Source: Acidimicrobiaceae bacterium
GTDB lineage: Bacteria > Actinomycetota > Acidimicrobiia > Acidimicrobiales > Ilumatobacteraceae
Assembly (NCBI GenBank): GCA_020637295.1
Contig: JACJWF010000008.1
Coordinates: 1 to 64,000, forward strand
DNA length: 64,000 nucleotides
Direction of reading: 5' to 3'
Within the stretch, counting starts at the first letter, position 1; each line of letters starts with the position of its first letter. The translations under genes were made by a program, and so were the position numbers. The notes under the pieces were generated by a model. That model was not told where the DNA came from. It saw only the letters and a program-made list of their open reading frames with translations, and searched no databases. Below are positions 45,369 through 54,305 of this stretch, in pieces.

Positions 45369-45763
45369 CGCTCCTCCTGCTGGACACGAACGTGCTGATC
45401 GACGCCGAACGTACGGCGCTCGATCTGGACGCGCTGATCGCGGACGACGACGAACCGGCCATCGCCGCCATCACCGTGGCCGAGCTGGGCGTCGGGGTGG
45501 AGGTGGCCACTGGGCGGCGCAAGCAGGCGCGCACGGCATTTCTCGACGACGTCGTCGCCACACTTCCCATCATCGACTACGACCTCGACGTCGCCCGGGC
45601 CCACACCAGGCTCCTGGTTGCGGTCCGAGCTGCTGGCAGGCCCCGGGGTGCGCACGATCTGTTGATCGCTGCCACCGCCCTGGCGACGGGTCGCATCGTC
45701 GTCACTTCGGACCGCCCGGGATTCGACGGGTTGCCTGGTGTCACCGTCCGCCGCCCGGGCTGA
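45365..45763 (+). CDS. vapC: PIN-domain (VapC-like) toxin, probable CTG start
   Basis: The frame encodes a PIN ribonuclease with acidic residues Asp7 (LLDTNVLID), Glu40 (TVAELGV), Asp98 (AHDLLIAATA) and Asp116 (TSDRPGF). The first in-frame usual start codon, GTG at 45392, would cut off Asp7. A CTG at 45365 lies seven bases after GGAGG and overlaps the antitoxin stop as CTGA, so I place the start there. Length from CTG is 132 residues, normal for VapC. It cleaves RNA when not bound by the antitoxin. Confidence 0.8.
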   Translation: MTLLLLDTNVLIDAERTALDLDALIADDDEPAIAAITVAELGVGVEVATGRRKQARTAFLDDVVATLPIIDYDLDVARAHTRLLVAVRAAGRPRGAHDLLIAATALATGRIVVTSDRPGFDGLPGVTVRRPG

Positions 45764-45775
45764 CCGGCGGAGCCG

Positions 45776-46816
45776 TCAGGTGGACTGATGGCGGAGGAGG
45801 GAGTTGAGGCGGCCCAGCGCCACTGCGCTGCCCATGACCACCAGCATGTCGCCGGCGTGCAGGGGCTCGTCGGCCTCGTGCCAGCGTTGCAGCTCGGCGT
45901 CGCGACGGCGCCCAAGGATGTGGGCGTCCGGGGCGGCGGCCATCAGCGTGCGCAGGTCCATCCCTTCGGCCTGCGAGCCGTTGGCCACCTCGGCTTCCTC
46001 CACGCGCATGTCCGTGCCGGCGATCGGCAGCACCGCCAGCACCTCGGCGTCCAGTGCCGTTGCCGCCAGGCTGGTGCCCACGCTCTCGTACACCGGCACC
46101 ACGTGAGACGCGCCGGCGCGGAGCAGGCGGTTGCGCCACGACACGTCGGTGACGCGGGCGACGATCCGCAGGTCGGGCGCCAGCGACCGTGCGGTCAGCA
46201 CCACGACCGCGTTCGACGGGTCGTCCAGCGTCGTGATCAGCGCGGCGGCTCGGTGCACACCGGCGTTGCGCAGCGCCGCGGCATCGCGGGCGTCGCCGTG
46301 CAGGTAGACCGCGCCGACCGCCGTGACGCCCGGCTCGAGCGCGTCGTTGGTGTCCAGCACCACACACTCGTGGCCGCTGCGGACAGCCGCCTCGGCGGCG
46401 GATCGGCCGACCCGGCCGAACCCGCTGACGACGACATGGTCGTGGAGATGCGCACGCACCCTTGCCCTCCTCTTCTCCCGAAGCGCCGACGACACCTCGC
46501 CGGCCAGGAACAGCGCCGTGAGCGACGCAGCCGAATAGACGAACACGGCGAAGCCGGCGAGGATCACCCCGATCGTCCACACCCGCCCGGTGTGCGACAG
46601 CGGATGGATCTCCCCGTAGCCGACCTGGCCGAGGGTGATGACCGACATGTAGATCGAGTCGAACCACGACCAATCCTCGATGACCACGTACCCGGTGGCT
46701 GCGACGGCCACGGCCACCGTTGCAGCCAGCAGCGGCCCCCGCACCCTACGGACGACCAGCGTCCACACACTCGTCTGGGGGGTGCCAGTCGCGTCGCCTC
46801 CCATGCCCAAGAGCAT
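45776..46816 (-). CDS. Two-span potassium channel with RCK domain
   Basis: This protein of about 346 residues has two membrane spans around a pore loop with filter VGYGE at about residues 65-69, where TVGYGD is usual. A TrkA-N (RCK) Rossmann domain with GFGRVG follows, and then a TrkA-C-like domain. It should conduct potassium under ligand control. The ATG at 46816 or at 46804 could start it. It is divergent from the selenoprotein gene. Confidence 0.87.
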   Translation of the reverse strand: MLLGMGGDATGTPQTSVWTLVVRRVRGPLLAATVAVAVAATGYVVIEDWSWFDSIYMSVITLGQVGYGEIHPLSHTGRVWTIGVILAGFAVFVYSAASLTALFLAGEVSSALREKRRARVRAHLHDHVVVSGFGRVGRSAAEAAVRSGHECVVLDTNDALEPGVTAVGAVYLHGDARDAAALRNAGVHRAAALITTLDDPSNAVVVLTARSLAPDLRIVARVTDVSWRNRLLRAGASHVVPVYESVGTSLAATALDAEVLAVLPIAGTDMRVEEAEVANGSQAEGMDLRTLMAAAPDAHILGRRRDAELQRWHEADEPLHAGDMLVVMGSAVALGRLNSLLRHQST

Positions 46817-46841
46817 GGCACGCCGTGGCGGCGCGAGCCGG

Positions 46842-46847
46842 TACGGT
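46842..46847 (+). promoter_or_regulatory. -10 box before the AhpD-like selenoprotein gene
   Basis: TACGGT lies eight bases before the ATG at 46856 with no ribosome site between them, the leaderless pattern of this window. Confidence 0.45.
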
Positions 46848-46855
46848 GGCCGCCC

Positions 46856-47854
46856 ATGGCCCCCGTGGTCCGAGCAGATCTCGCCGACGCCCACCGGCGC
46901 TCACTGGCTCATGTCGCCGCGCCGGGCGCAGCCTTCACCGCAGCGGAGCGGTTGGCAATCGCCACCGCCGCACGCGACGCCTACCTCGATCCGTCGCCGC
47001 CGCCGCCGTGGGCGCGCCCATACGGTCGACCGGCGCTGGACGTCGCCCATCGCCTGGCCCGCCACGCCGGCACGCTGACGCTGGACTGGTACGAGCAGGT
47101 GATCACGGAGGGGATGCATCCGCTGGAGTGGGTGGAGGTCGTGGGCATCGTCTGCGCCGTGGTGCCGCCGGTGGCGTTCGCCCGTGCGGCCGGGCTGCCG
47201 CTGCCGGCGCTGCCCGACCCGCTGCCGGGTGAACCGCACGGCCACGTCGTCGACGAACTGGCACCGGCAAGGTTGAACTGGGTGCCGGTCGCCGCGCCCG
47301 CCGACCAGGTGGCGTCCGTGGTCCAGGCGCTCAGCGCGCTGCCGGACGAGTGGGACAACCTGTGGCGCCTGGCCGAGGCCCAGTACATGAGCGACCGCCA
47401 GATGGACGACCCGCTGTGGAACCGTGGCACCCTGAGCCGCCCGCAGATGGAGTTGGTGGCGGGGCGCCTGAGCCTGTTGCGCCAGTGCTTCTTTTGAACG
47501 ACGGCGCACGCCGGCATGCTCAGTTGGAGCAGCACCACCGAAGGCCATCCGGCAGACCTCGGCGCCATCGCGCGCGGTGAGGGTGACGCCGGCCTGGCCC
47601 ACGGCCGTGAACTGGTTGCGTTCGCCGAGGCGGTCGCCGGCTTCGACGACGAGACGCTGGTGGAGGCGCGCCGCCGCCTGGTCGACGCCTCGGGGGAGGC
47701 GTTCATGGTGGACGCCGCGGCCGTGGCCGCCAACTTCGAGATGATGACCCGCGTCGCCGACGGCACGGGGGCACGGTTCCCGGACGACACCGACGGTCGC
47801 CGGGCGGAGTTGGACGCCACGTTGGGCATCACCGGCTTCACGTCGGCCCGCTGA
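46856..47854 (+). CDS. AhpD-like (alkylhydroperoxidase-related) selenoprotein, TGA read as selenocysteine
   Basis: The frame from 46856 meets TGA at 47495-47497 and continues open, in the same frame, to 47854. Read through, the protein has 332 residues. The TGA falls at residue 214 in the context C211-F-F-U214-T-T-A-H218, which is the CxxC-xxx-H redox centre of AhpD/carboxymuconolactone-decarboxylase-fold proteins with Sec in place of the second Cys; a conserved Glu lies at 199. Both sides of the TGA look coding. A small hairpin suited to a bacterial SECIS follows. It would be a thiol peroxidase-type enzyme. SelA/B/D are not in the window. Confidence 0.85.
47517..47531 (+). promoter_or_regulatory. 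SECIS candidate hairpin
   Basis: TGCTC (47517-47521) pairs with GAGCA (47527-47531) around the loop AGTTG. It begins 19 bases after the TGA, within the distance usual for bacterial SECIS elements, which lie inside the coding sequence and hold SelB. The stem is short, so the call rests mainly on position. Confidence 0.5.
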
Positions 47855-47951
47855 ACCATCTGCCCACCGCCCGTGGGGCGAACGGCCCTGGCAGGCGACG
47901 GTCACCGATCGTATGGTCGAACCGGTCGTACAGGTCGAGGGAGGACTTGCC

Positions 47952-50891
47952 ATGGGACGCTGGTGGCGACCGGTCGGCAGTTGGCTGAGCCGGAAGACGA
48001 TGATCGCGCTCGTCGGAGTGCTGGTGGTGACCGGGGGGTTCGTGTTCGGCCTGAACCGGCTGGACTTCGCCACCGGCCAGGACAGCTACATCGACCCTGC
48101 ATCACAGGTGGCGAAGGACAACAGGGAGTACCAGGACCTCTTCGGCGGGGAGAACATGGTTGTGCTGTTCTCCGTGCCGGAGGGCAAGACGGTGGCCGAC
48201 TTCCTGTCCAGCGCCAACATGGCCCAGATGGACGAGGCGGAAGCGGCGTTGAACGCCGGTCAGCCCGGCAGCCCCGTTCGCTCCGTGGTGTCGCCCGTGG
48301 CCTTGCTGCAGTGGAGCCACACGATGATCGCCGATGGCGTGGCGCTGGAGATCCTCGGGCGTGCTACCCAGCGCGACCCCGACGAGGCCAGCAAGGCGTT
48401 GCGCGACACGGATGGCCTGATCACCGCGCTGCGCCTCGGCGCAGCCGGTGAGCAGTCGCTGGACAACCCGGACTGGGTGGCCTTCCTGCTGTTCGACAAC
48501 ACCGGCTTCTCCTTGGACGCCGACAACGCGCTGGTCAGCCCGCCTGCGGCAGAGATGATGGTGCGCAAGCCGCTGCGCGCGTTCATCCCCGACAACCGCC
48601 ACGCCATCTTCGCCGCCGTGCTGCAGGGCAACGCCCCGCTCGACGCGCTGGCCGAGGGTTCGTCGGCCGTGCAGGACGCGTTCGCCGGCCGTGAGTTCAC
48701 CGATGCGACGGTGACCATCACCGGCACCCCGACGTTCCTCACCGACATCAACGACTACCTGCAGGGCGGGATGCTGACGCTCGGTGGCATCGCCGTGCTG
48801 GTGATGATGGCCATCCTGGTCATCGCCTTCAAGGTCCGCTGGCGCCTGCTGCCGCTTCTCGGCATGGTGGTCGGGGTGCTGTGGGGCTTCGGCGCATTCG
48901 GGTTCTCCGGCACGATGCTGTCGCTGGTGACGATCGCTGGCCTGCCGATCCTCATCGGCCTCGGCATCGAGTTCTCCATCCAGGTGCAGAACCGGGTGGA
49001 GGAGGAACGCGCGCTGGAGCACGATCGCGACCCGTTCGGCGAGACGCTGCACCACATGGGCCCGCCGCTGCTGGCTGCCACGGTCGCCGCGGTCATCGCC
49101 TTCCTCACCGTGAAGATCTCCAAGGTGCCGATGGTCCAGGACTTCGGCGTGTTGCTGTCGCTGGGCATCGTCGCCCTGCTGGCCGCAGGCATCATCGTGC
49201 CGCTGGCCATCCTGGGGTGGCGGGAGCGCCGCTGGCCGACGACGAAGGACCCCCGCCCCGGTTGGGTGGAGGCGACGGTGCGCACGCTCGGGGCGCTGCC
49301 CCGCTGGGCCGTGCTGCCGCTGGTGCTGATCGCCGTGGTCGTGCCCGTGGTGGGCCTGTCACTCGAGACCGGGTCGCGCATCGAGAGCGACCCGATCAAC
49401 TGGGCGGACCCGAGCAGCGCGTCGATCAAGAACGCCCGCACGTTGGAGCACGAGGCCGGCTTCGCGTCGACGCTCGGCGTCTTCGTGAAGGCCGACCCTG
49501 AGGTGGACGGGAACGGGGTGTTCACGGACCAGATGGGTGCGTTCCAGTTCGACCTGGTGGAGCAGTCGCTGGCGTCGGAGGAGGGCGTGCTGGTCGAGGC
49601 GTCGAGCCTGGTCACCACGGTCGGCTGGCTGATGGAGGTTCCAGGTGCCACGCCGCTGCCGCCCACAGGGCTGGACCTGTTGCAGGCCTATCAGGCGGCG
49701 CCGCGGTCGCTGCAGCAACTGATGGTGTCCGAGGACGGCAACGCCGCGAACGTGCTGTTCCAGGTGGGGCCGTCCTCCCTGGAGGAGCGGTCGGTGGTGC
49801 TGGACGAGGTGGAGGCGCTGATCGCCGACCCCGGTGACGGTGCCTCGCTGCCGAGGAATGCCTCGGCGACGCCGGGCGGCCTGGCGGTCGTGGGCGTCGG
49901 CCTGCTGGAGAACATCACCGCCAACCGCGCCGAGTTGACGATCGTCGCGCTCGTGCTGGTCGGGGCCTTCCTCGTCCTGCGCTACCGGGACCTCGCCCGT
50001 GGCCTGCTGACGATGATCCCCGTGCTGCTCGCCGTCGGTACGTCCGCGGCGCTGGTTCGGCTGCTGGACATCACGCTCAGCCCGTTGACCACGGTCGGCG
50101 GTCCACTCGTGGTGGCCACGTGTGCCGAGTTCGCCGTCCTGCTGGTGGACCGGTATGCGGAGGAGCGCGGCCGCGGGCTGGACCCGGAAGCGAGCACCAC
50201 GGTGGCGGCCCAGCGCACCGGCCGGGCGTTCTTCACGTCTGCGCTGACGACCCTCGGCGGGTTTGCCGTGCTGATCTTCTCGCCGCTGCCGCTGCTGGCC
50301 GACTTCGGCATGGTGGTGACGATCAACATCGCCGTGGCCCTGCTGGCCGCGCTCGTGGTGGTGCCGCCACTGGTGAAGGCGGCAGACCATCTCGGCTTCC
50401 TGGCCATGGGCGAGGTGGCCCGTACCGCCCGCTCGCGGCGCAGCCAGGCGATGGCGTGGGTGGCGGGCGCGGCGCTGCTGGCCGGTGGCCTGGTGATGGT
50501 GCAGCGGGCGGTGGACTCGGACGACGCTGTTGCCGCTGCGCCGCGGATGACCGAGACCGGCGAGGCGCCGGCGACCATCCCGCCCAGCACCACCGCCGCA
50601 CCCACCACCTCGCTGGCCCCCGACGCCACCCTGCCGCCGGGGCCGGCGGAGAAGCCCGACGGCCTGGTGGCCGGCGTGTTCTACGACACGCTGGTCGGCG
50701 TGGGTGTGGACCCAGGGATGGCCAACTGCGCGGCGGTGAACCTGGTCACCACGACACCGGAGGCCGACCTGTTGGCCATGGGCATCGCCAGCGTGCCGCG
50801 ACCCGAGGCCGTCAACGCGCTGCTGGAGACGGCGGCCAAGCAGTGCGGCGTCACCCAGGAGCAACTCGACGCCGCCGCCACGACCGGCTGA
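47952..50891 (+). CDS. MMPL/RND-superfamily transporter
   Basis: This 979-residue protein has the two-fold RND layout: a span near the N-terminus, a large external loop, a bundle of five spans, then the same again. Signature stretches include GLGIEFSIQVQNRVEEE in the first bundle and VVATCAEFAVLLVDRYAEERGRG in part in the second. A C-terminal Thr/Pro-rich linker leads to a small external domain with Cys. The ATG at 47952 follows GGGAGGAC. It probably exports lipids or hydrophobic compounds; the substrate is unknown. Confidence 0.88.
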   Translation: MGRWWRPVGSWLSRKTMIALVGVLVVTGGFVFGLNRLDFATGQDSYIDPASQVAKDNREYQDLFGGENMVVLFSVPEGKTVADFLSSANMAQMDEAEAALNAGQPGSPVRSVVSPVALLQWSHTMIADGVALEILGRATQRDPDEASKALRDTDGLITALRLGAAGEQSLDNPDWVAFLLFDNTGFSLDADNALVSPPAAEMMVRKPLRAFIPDNRHAIFAAVLQGNAPLDALAEGSSAVQDAFAGREFTDATVTITGTPTFLTDINDYLQGGMLTLGGIAVLVMMAILVIAFKVRWRLLPLLGMVVGVLWGFGAFGFSGTMLSLVTIAGLPILIGLGIEFSIQVQNRVEEERALEHDRDPFGETLHHMGPPLLAATVAAVIAFLTVKISKVPMVQDFGVLLSLGIVALLAAGIIVPLAILGWRERRWPTTKDPRPGWVEATVRTLGALPRWAVLPLVLIAVVVPVVGLSLETGSRIESDPINWADPSSASIKNARTLEHEAGFASTLGVFVKADPEVDGNGVFTDQMGAFQFDLVEQSLASEEGVLVEASSLVTTVGWLMEVPGATPLPPTGLDLLQAYQAAPRSLQQLMVSEDGNAANVLFQVGPSSLEERSVVLDEVEALIADPGDGASLPRNASATPGGLAVVGVGLLENITANRAELTIVALVLVGAFLVLRYRDLARGLLTMIPVLLAVGTSAALVRLLDITLSPLTTVGGPLVVATCAEFAVLLVDRYAEERGRGLDPEASTTVAAQRTGRAFFTSALTTLGGFAVLIFSPLPLLADFGMVVTINIAVALLAALVVVPPLVKAADHLGFLAMGEVARTARSRRSQAMAWVAGAALLAGGLVMVQRAVDSDDAVAAAPRMTETGEAPATIPPSTTAAPTTSLAPDATLPPGPAEKPDGLVAGVFYDTLVGVGVDPGMANCAAVNLVTTTPEADLLAMGIASVPRPEAVNALLETAAKQCGVTQEQLDAAATTG

Positions 50892-50894
50892 CCC

Positions 50895-50940
50895 GGTTGG
50901 AGGGTTTCCGGCTCGGAGGTGAGCACGAAACCCTCCGACC
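50895..50940. repeat. 46-bp palindromic repeat, family B copy 1
   Basis: GGTTGGAGGGTTTC pairs with GAAACCCTCCGACC with one T-G position, forming a 14-bp stem. The loop holds an inner GCTC-GGAGGT-GAGC hairpin. It starts three bases after the stop of the MMPL gene. Other copies are at 50957 and 63447. Confidence 0.85.
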
Positions 50941-50956
50941 CCGGCCCGGCTGACCC

Positions 50957-51002
50957 GGTTGGAGGGTTTCCGGCTCGGAGGTGAGCACGAAACCCCCCGA
51001 CT
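50957..51002. repeat. 46-bp palindromic repeat, family B copy 2
   Basis: This is the same unit as copy 1, 62 bases further on, with one change in the 3' arm. The duplicated segment includes the last bases and stop region of the MMPL gene (CCGGCTGACCC), so the pair arose as a 62-bp tandem duplication. Confidence 0.85.
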
Positions 51003-51020
51003 GGCTGCGACACTGGGCGG

Positions 51021-52157
51021 ATGATCGCCGCGGGTGGGTCGGCCGCCGCCCTCATCGAGCTCGGAGCCGTGCTGCTGCTGCTGGCCGTGCTCGGGCGCGG
51101 GGCGGCGCGGATCGGCCTGCCGTCGATCCCGCTCTACCTCCTTGCCGGGCTGGCGATGGGGCAGGGCGGGCTGGTGCCGCTGGATGCCAGCGACGACTTC
51201 ATCCGGGTCGGCGCCGACGTCGGCGTGGTGCTCCTTCTGCTGCTGCTCGGCCTGGAGTACACGGGCACCGAGCTGCGCGACGGGCTGCGGGCCAACTGGC
51301 GCGGCGGCCTGGTGGATCTGCTGCTCGGCCTGGCCCCCGGCGCAGCCGCGGGCGCGCTGCTGGGGTGGGACGTCACGGCGTGCGTGGCGATGGCCGGCGT
51401 CACCTACGTCTCGTCATCCGGCATCATCGCCAAGCTGGTGGACGACCTTGGCCGCCTCGGCCGGCCGGAGACCCCCGTGATCATGTCGATCCTGGTGATG
51501 GAGGACCTGGCGATGGCCGTGTTCCTCCCTGTGCTCGGTGTGCTGCTGGCCGGCGTCCTGTGGTGGAAGGGGATGATCACCGTCGCCGTGGCGATGGCCG
51601 CGGTGATGCTGATCCTCGTCGTCTCCATCCGCTACGGCCATCAGGTCTCGGCGCTCGTGGCGGCGAAGTCGCGGGAACTGCTGCTGCTGACCCTCCTCGG
51701 CCTGACGTTCCTGGTGGCCGGCATCGCCGAGAAGGTGCAGGTGTCGTCAGCCGTCGGCGCGTTCCTGATCGGTGTCGCCCTGTCCGGCGGCGTCGCCCAC
51801 ACCGGCCGCGAACTGCTGATGCCGTTGCGAGACGTGTTCGGTGGCCTGTTCTTCGTGTTCTTCGGCCTGCAGATCGACCCCGGCTCACTGCCGCCCGTGC
51901 TGCTGGCTGCGGCCGCGCTGGGCGTGGTGTCGGCGGCGACGAAGGCGTTCGCCGGCTGGTGGGCGGCGGGCCGCTCCGGGCTGGACCGCACCAGCCGCCG
52001 GCGGGCGGGGCTGACCCTCGTGCCCCGTGGCGAGTTCTCCATCGTGATCGGTGGGCTCGCCGTGGCGGCTGGCGCGGAGCCGGACATCGGGGCCCTGACG
52101 GCCGCCTACGTCCTGATGATGGCCATCGGCGGTTCGCTGCTGGCTCGCTTCGCCTGA
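51021..52157 (+). CDS. CPA2-type cation:proton antiporter (KefB/NapA-like)
   Basis: This 378-residue protein is almost wholly hydrophobic, with 10-12 spans. It has the CPA2 stretches IPLYLLAGLAMGQGGL near the N-terminus, LLLLLLGLEYTGTEL, and FFVFFGLQIDPGSLPPVL, then a VPRGEFSIVIGGLA segment typical of Kef-like antiporters. It exchanges sodium or potassium for protons. No C-terminal TrkA domain is attached. Confidence 0.9.
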   Translation: MIAAGGSAAALIELGAVLLLLAVLGRGAARIGLPSIPLYLLAGLAMGQGGLVPLDASDDFIRVGADVGVVLLLLLLGLEYTGTELRDGLRANWRGGLVDLLLGLAPGAAAGALLGWDVTACVAMAGVTYVSSSGIIAKLVDDLGRLGRPETPVIMSILVMEDLAMAVFLPVLGVLLAGVLWWKGMITVAVAMAAVMLILVVSIRYGHQVSALVAAKSRELLLLTLLGLTFLVAGIAEKVQVSSAVGAFLIGVALSGGVAHTGRELLMPLRDVFGGLFFVFFGLQIDPGSLPPVLLAAAALGVVSAATKAFAGWWAAGRSGLDRTSRRRAGLTLVPRGEFSIVIGGLAVAAGAEPDIGALTAAYVLMMAIGGSLLARFA

Positions 52158-52161
52158 CCGG

Positions 52162-53031
52162 CTACTCGGCCTCGTCGTCGCGCTGCTCGCGCAGGAACTG
52201 CTCGAACTGGGCGGCCAGGTCGTCGCCCGACGGCATCGAGGCCTCCATGCGCCGGTCGAAGTCCTGCTCCAGCATCGCCACGTAGGCGGTGGCGGCGGGG
52301 TCCTCGGCCACGGCCTCGTCGTGGAGGGTGCGCCAGCGGGCGCCGTCCTCGTCCAGCGTGCGGGCGCCCGTGGGCACGCCGAGCACGTGCTCCAGGTGGG
52401 TCAGCAGCGCGGCCGACGCCGTCGGGTGCTTGGCGTTGCCGAGGTAGTGGGGCACGCCGACCCGCAGCGACACGGCGGGGATGCCCGCCTGGTCCAGCGC
52501 CGTCTGCAGCACGCCGACCAGGCCGGTGACGCCCTGGTAGCGGGGGTGGGACAGGCCGAGCGCCCGTACCAGCCCGTCGTTGGTGCTGCTGCCCACCACC
52601 TGCGGCGGGCGCGAGTGGGGGACGGCCTCCGGCGCGCCGCCGAGCGTCACGACCACCTCGCAGCCCAGCCCCTGGGCGACGGTGATGACGCACTGGGCGA
52701 ACGTCGAGTACCGCAGGTGCGGTTCCACGCCGGACAGCAGCACCAGGTCGTGGGCCTTGCCGGGGAAGCGGGCGATGCGGAACTCGTTCTCCGGCCAGCG
52801 GATGCGGCGCAGCTCGGCGTGGTCCATCTCCACCTGGGGCCGCTCCTGGGTGAAGTCGAAGAACGGGTCCGGGTCGATGGAAGCCACGACGGGGGCGACG
52901 CGGTCCGTGGTGAGGATGTCCACCGCGTCGGTGGCGACCTCGGCGATGTCGAACAGCCCGCGCAGGGCGAGGACCATGATCGGCCGGTGGAGCGGCGCCA
53001 GCTCCTCGAACGCCGTGGTCAGCACGTTCAC
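52162..53031 (-). CDS. PAC2-family protein
   Basis: This 289-residue protein of the PAC2 (proteasome-assembly-chaperone-like) family is common in actinobacteria. The pattern PIMVLALRGLFDIAEVATDAV at the N-terminus and the GCEVVVTLGGAPEAVPHSRP segment fit. It has an acidic, Gln-rich C-terminal tail. The GTG at 53031 overlaps the serC stop (GTGA), so it is translated with serC. Its function in bacteria is unclear. Confidence 0.85.
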   Translation of the reverse strand: MNVLTTAFEELAPLHRPIMVLALRGLFDIAEVATDAVDILTTDRVAPVVASIDPDPFFDFTQERPQVEMDHAELRRIRWPENEFRIARFPGKAHDLVLLSGVEPHLRYSTFAQCVITVAQGLGCEVVVTLGGAPEAVPHSRPPQVVGSSTNDGLVRALGLSHPRYQGVTGLVGVLQTALDQAGIPAVSLRVGVPHYLGNAKHPTASAALLTHLEHVLGVPTGARTLDEDGARWRTLHDEAVAEDPAATAYVAMLEQDFDRRMEASMPSGDDLAAQFEQFLREQRDDEAE

Positions 53032-54158
53032 GCCAGGGCGCTCACCACATGGTCGATGCACGCGGTGAGCGCGCTGATGTCGTCCGGGTCGATGGCGGGG
53101 AACATGCCGATGCGCAACTGGTTGCGGCCCAGCTTGCGGTAGCTGTCCGTGTCCACGATGTGGTTGGCGCGCAGGGCGGCGCACACGTCGTGGGCGCTGA
53201 CGGAGGCATCCAGGTCGACGGTGCCGACCACGGTGCTGCGCTGCATCGGGTCCGTCACGAACGGGGTGGCGTAGTCGGACTTCTCGGCCCAGCCGTAGAG
53301 GCGCGAGGCGCTGGTGCGGCTGCGGGTGATGCACCAGTCCAGCCCGCCGTTGGAGAGCATCCACTTGATCTGCTCGTCCAGCAGCACCAGCGTGCCGAGG
53401 GCCGGGGTGTTGTAGGTCTGGTTGGCCACGGAGTTGTCCAGCGCGGTCATCAGGTTCAGCGAGGCCGGCTGCCAGCGGCTGGAGTGGCCGATCTCGCGGA
53501 TCCGCTCCACCGCGGCGGGCGAGCAGGCAGCCAGCCACAGACCGCCGTCGCCGGCGAAGCACTTCTGCGGTGCGAAGTAGTAGACGTCCACCTCGTCCTG
53601 CAGCCACGGCAGGCCACCGGCGCCAGAGGTGGCGTCCACCACCACCAGCGCGTCGCCGTCGGGCCGGGTGAGGTGCATCATCACGCCGGTGGACGTCTCG
53701 TTGTGGGTGAGCGCCACCACGTCCACGCCGTCGGGCACGGCCTCCTGGATGGCCGGGTGGGTGCCCGGCTCGGAGGCCACGATGACCGGCGACTGCAGGT
53801 GCGGGGCGGCCGCGGCGGCGTCGGCGAACTTCTGGGAGAACTCGCCGAACACGTAGTGCTGGCTGCACTGGCGGATGAGGCCGAACGTGGCGACGTCCCA
53901 GAACATCGTGGACCCGCCGTTGCCGAGCACGATCTCCCAGTCCTTGCGCAGGTTGAACAGCTGCTTCAGGCCATCGCGCACGGAGCCGACCAACTGCTTC
54001 ACGGGGGCCTGGCGGTGCGACGTGCCGAGCAGGTTCTGGTTGGCCTGGGCGAGTGCAAGCACCTGCTCCGCCCGGACCTTGGAGGGGCCGCAACCGAAGC
54101 GCCCGTCCTGGGGCAGCAGGTCGGCGGGGATGACGATGGAGGTGGGGTCGACGCTCAC
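53028..54158 (-). CDS. serC: Phosphoserine aminotransferase (actinobacterial type)
   Basis: This 376-residue PLP enzyme converts 3-phosphohydroxypyruvate to phosphoserine. The segments FGCGPSKVRAEQV, LGNGGSTMFWDVATFGLI, VVVDATSGAGGLP and DVYYFAPQKCFAGDGGLW (PLP Lys in PQKCF) match the mycobacterial-type SerC. The start is a GTG at 54158, with another GTG two codons upstream. It is coupled to the PAC2 gene. Confidence 0.94.
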   Translation of the reverse strand: MSVDPTSIVIPADLLPQDGRFGCGPSKVRAEQVLALAQANQNLLGTSHRQAPVKQLVGSVRDGLKQLFNLRKDWEIVLGNGGSTMFWDVATFGLIRQCSQHYVFGEFSQKFADAAAAAPHLQSPVIVASEPGTHPAIQEAVPDGVDVVALTHNETSTGVMMHLTRPDGDALVVVDATSGAGGLPWLQDEVDVYYFAPQKCFAGDGGLWLAACSPAAVERIREIGHSSRWQPASLNLMTALDNSVANQTYNTPALGTLVLLDEQIKWMLSNGGLDWCITRSRTSASRLYGWAEKSDYATPFVTDPMQRSTVVGTVDLDASVSAHDVCAALRANHIVDTDSYRKLGRNQLRIGMFPAIDPDDISALTACIDHVVSALA

Positions 54159-54305
54159 GTGCACAGTCTCGCGGGCGCGTGGGCACTCCGTGCAAGGCGT
54201 TGTACGAAACGGCAATTCCAACGGGCCGCGGAAGGGGTCGCAGGTAGCCTTGTGGCGGCCCACCGAGGTCACCCTCCCCCGCTGAACCCGCCGAAAGAGC
54301 CCATC

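Noticed and set aside
45392..45763. PIN toxin starting at GTG 45392
   Set aside because: This start would remove the first catalytic Asp (LLDTN). The CTG at 45365 is better placed.
45340..45807. Plus-strand frame overlapping the toxin gene with a normal ATG
   Set aside because: The translation is Arg/Gly/His-rich with no PIN motifs. The frame used by the toxin carries all four acidic residues.
47516..47854. A separate 112-residue gene after the TGA at 47495
   Set aside because: It is in the same frame as the upstream gene, has no ribosome site, and completes the AhpD active-site region. Readthrough at selenocysteine explains it better.
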